Source: Neoceratodus forsteri (lineage: Eukaryota > Chordata > Ceratodontiformes > Ceratodontidae). From it: a DNA stretch of 64,000 nt. The notes under the pieces were generated by a model that worked only from the letters and a program-made list of their open reading frames with translations, ran no database searches and was not told where the DNA came from. How positions within the stretch are numbered: the stretch's first letter is position 1; each line of letters starts with the position of its first letter. Shown in pieces: positions 63,108-64,000 of this stretch. The stretch lies in the NCBI GenBank assembly GCA_016271365.2, contig CM057454.1:701793501-701857500 (forward strand), written 5' to 3'. The position numbers were made by a program, and so were the translations under genes.

Positions 63108-64000
63108 CTTCAGTTTTAGGAGTTCTTGCAGAACCCTTCTTCTGTGAAAGGACTGGGATCGACCCCCCTATCAAGAGTGCTTCTGTTAATTGGATTAGGC
63201 ACTTCCCCCTCCTCTTTTGTGAATACTGAGCAGAAATATTCGTTCAGTATTCCTGCTTTTTCACTGTCCTCCTCTGCCCACCCAACGCTTATTCTATTCA
63301 GCCTCACTATCCCTCCCTTTGTCTTTTCACGCCGCTGATGTACCTATATAAAGGTTTTTATCCCCTTCTAACTGAGTTGGCTATCTTTCCTCAGTTTGGG
63401 CCTTTGCTATTCTGACTTCCTCCCTGCTTCTTTCTGCCTTAACTGGTACAGCTCTGTCCTGCTCCTTCTGTGTTTCCTTATACTTTGGAATGCTATCTTT
63501 TCTTCTGACTTTCATAGCCACCTCTCTTGAGAACCATAGTGGCTTTTCTTTCGTTTTGATTTGTTTATTTGCTTCACACAAAGGCTTGTTGCCTCTGTGA
63601 TGGCAGTTTGATAATTCCCCATTGTTGCTCCACACCTCCTTCTAGCCTGTTTGCTAGTGCTTTTCTGAGGCACTCCTCCTATCTGTTAAAGTCAGCCCTC
63701 CAAAAGTCCAGTACCCTTCACTTTTGTATGGCTTGACTCTGTAGCTGAGTTTAACGTGAACCACACTGTTTGATGGTCACTTGTCCCCAGATGGCAACCC
63801 ACTTCTAGATCTGAGATCCTCTCACTGCCCCCATTTGAGAGTACGAGGTCTAAGATTGCTCTCTCACGAGTGGGTTCCGAAACTAGCTGTCTAATGCCTG
63901 ACACCTGTAGGGCATCAAGAATGGCCCTGCTCTTGGATGTCCTTGTTTATATCTGTTTTTTTCCCTTTCTTTGCATTCTTTCCATGTAGTTTTTGATTCT

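Larger units (their letters stand above)
61545..64000 (-). mobile_element. CR1-like LINE, best preserved copy, runs off the window
   Basis: The 3' end is at 61545-61610 (complement of the family tail: TTTGACGGCAGATAAGGACC at 61557-61576). Reading leftwards on the minus strand: C-terminal and thumb region (62158-61680), RT (63107-62229), linker (63307-63116 and 63635-63381), and endonuclease end (63904-63692, with LDLVLSNGGSERISDLE and GTSDHQTVWF). The element continues past 64000. It gives the uninterrupted reference for the split copy at 10.3-15.6 kb. Few stops remain, so it is younger than the other copies. Confidence 0.9.

Overview
The window is vertebrate-type nuclear DNA made almost entirely of old, broken mobile elements and complex repeats. 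I found no convincing host exon, tRNA, rRNA or other cellular gene. The mix is L1-clade LINEs, many CR1-like LINEs, another APE-type LINE lineage, a tyrosine-recombinase retrotransposon of the DIRS/Ngaro group, tRNA-derived SINEs, small DNA transposons and long TA/GT microsatellites. This suggests a vertebrate with a large, transposon-rich genome, such as a lungfish, a caecilian or another amphibian. The species cannot be fixed from this stretch.

Layout. 1-7.7 kb: the 3' end of an L1, two LINE tails in opposite orientation, a pogo/Tigger-like fragment next to a tRNA-derived SINE, a 297-bp hAT-type MITE, and a second L1 split by a CR1-like LINE. 7.7-9.3 kb: minus-strand 5' half of an APE-type LINE. 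10.3-15.6 kb: a CR1-like LINE covering endonuclease, RT and 3' end, interrupted by about 2.7 kb of palindromic satellite and 55-bp tandem repeat. 15.7-18.7 kb: a large non-coding modular repeat whose inverted partner lies at 47.0-49.2 kb; both carry a hexamer-phased minisatellite of about 120 bp and a terminal palindrome. 20.7-22.5 kb: a large inverted repeat whose arms are arrays of a roughly 68-bp unit. 22.5-27.4 kb: sequence I cannot classify.

27.4-42.7 kb is a dense field of related foldback modules: alternating inverted repeats, palindromes built from shared arms, and a segment present in three diverged copies at about 34.3, 38.7 and 42.5 kb. These have been hit by a CR1-like LINE with a 13-bp near-perfect target duplication and by two copies of one SINE family with exact 12-bp and 14-bp duplications. 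44.1-44.8 kb is a GC-rich Harbinger-like MITE. 50-51.8 kb holds RT, esterase and endonuclease pieces of LINEs. About 52-59 kb is a DIRS/Ngaro-type retrotransposon with gag-like, RT, RNase H, tyrosine recombinase and SGNH-hydrolase domains, all broken. 59.2-61.4 kb has minus-strand fragments of another LINE, and 61.5-64.0 kb is a well-preserved minus-strand CR1-like LINE that runs off the window.

The genes do not form a cellular pathway. The logic here is retrotransposition: endonuclease plus RT for LINEs, RT/RNase H plus recombinase for the DIRS-type element, and SINEs and MITEs that depended on such enzymes. The least explained parts are the modular palindromic and foldback families, which make up roughly a third of the window and have no recognisable coding capacity.
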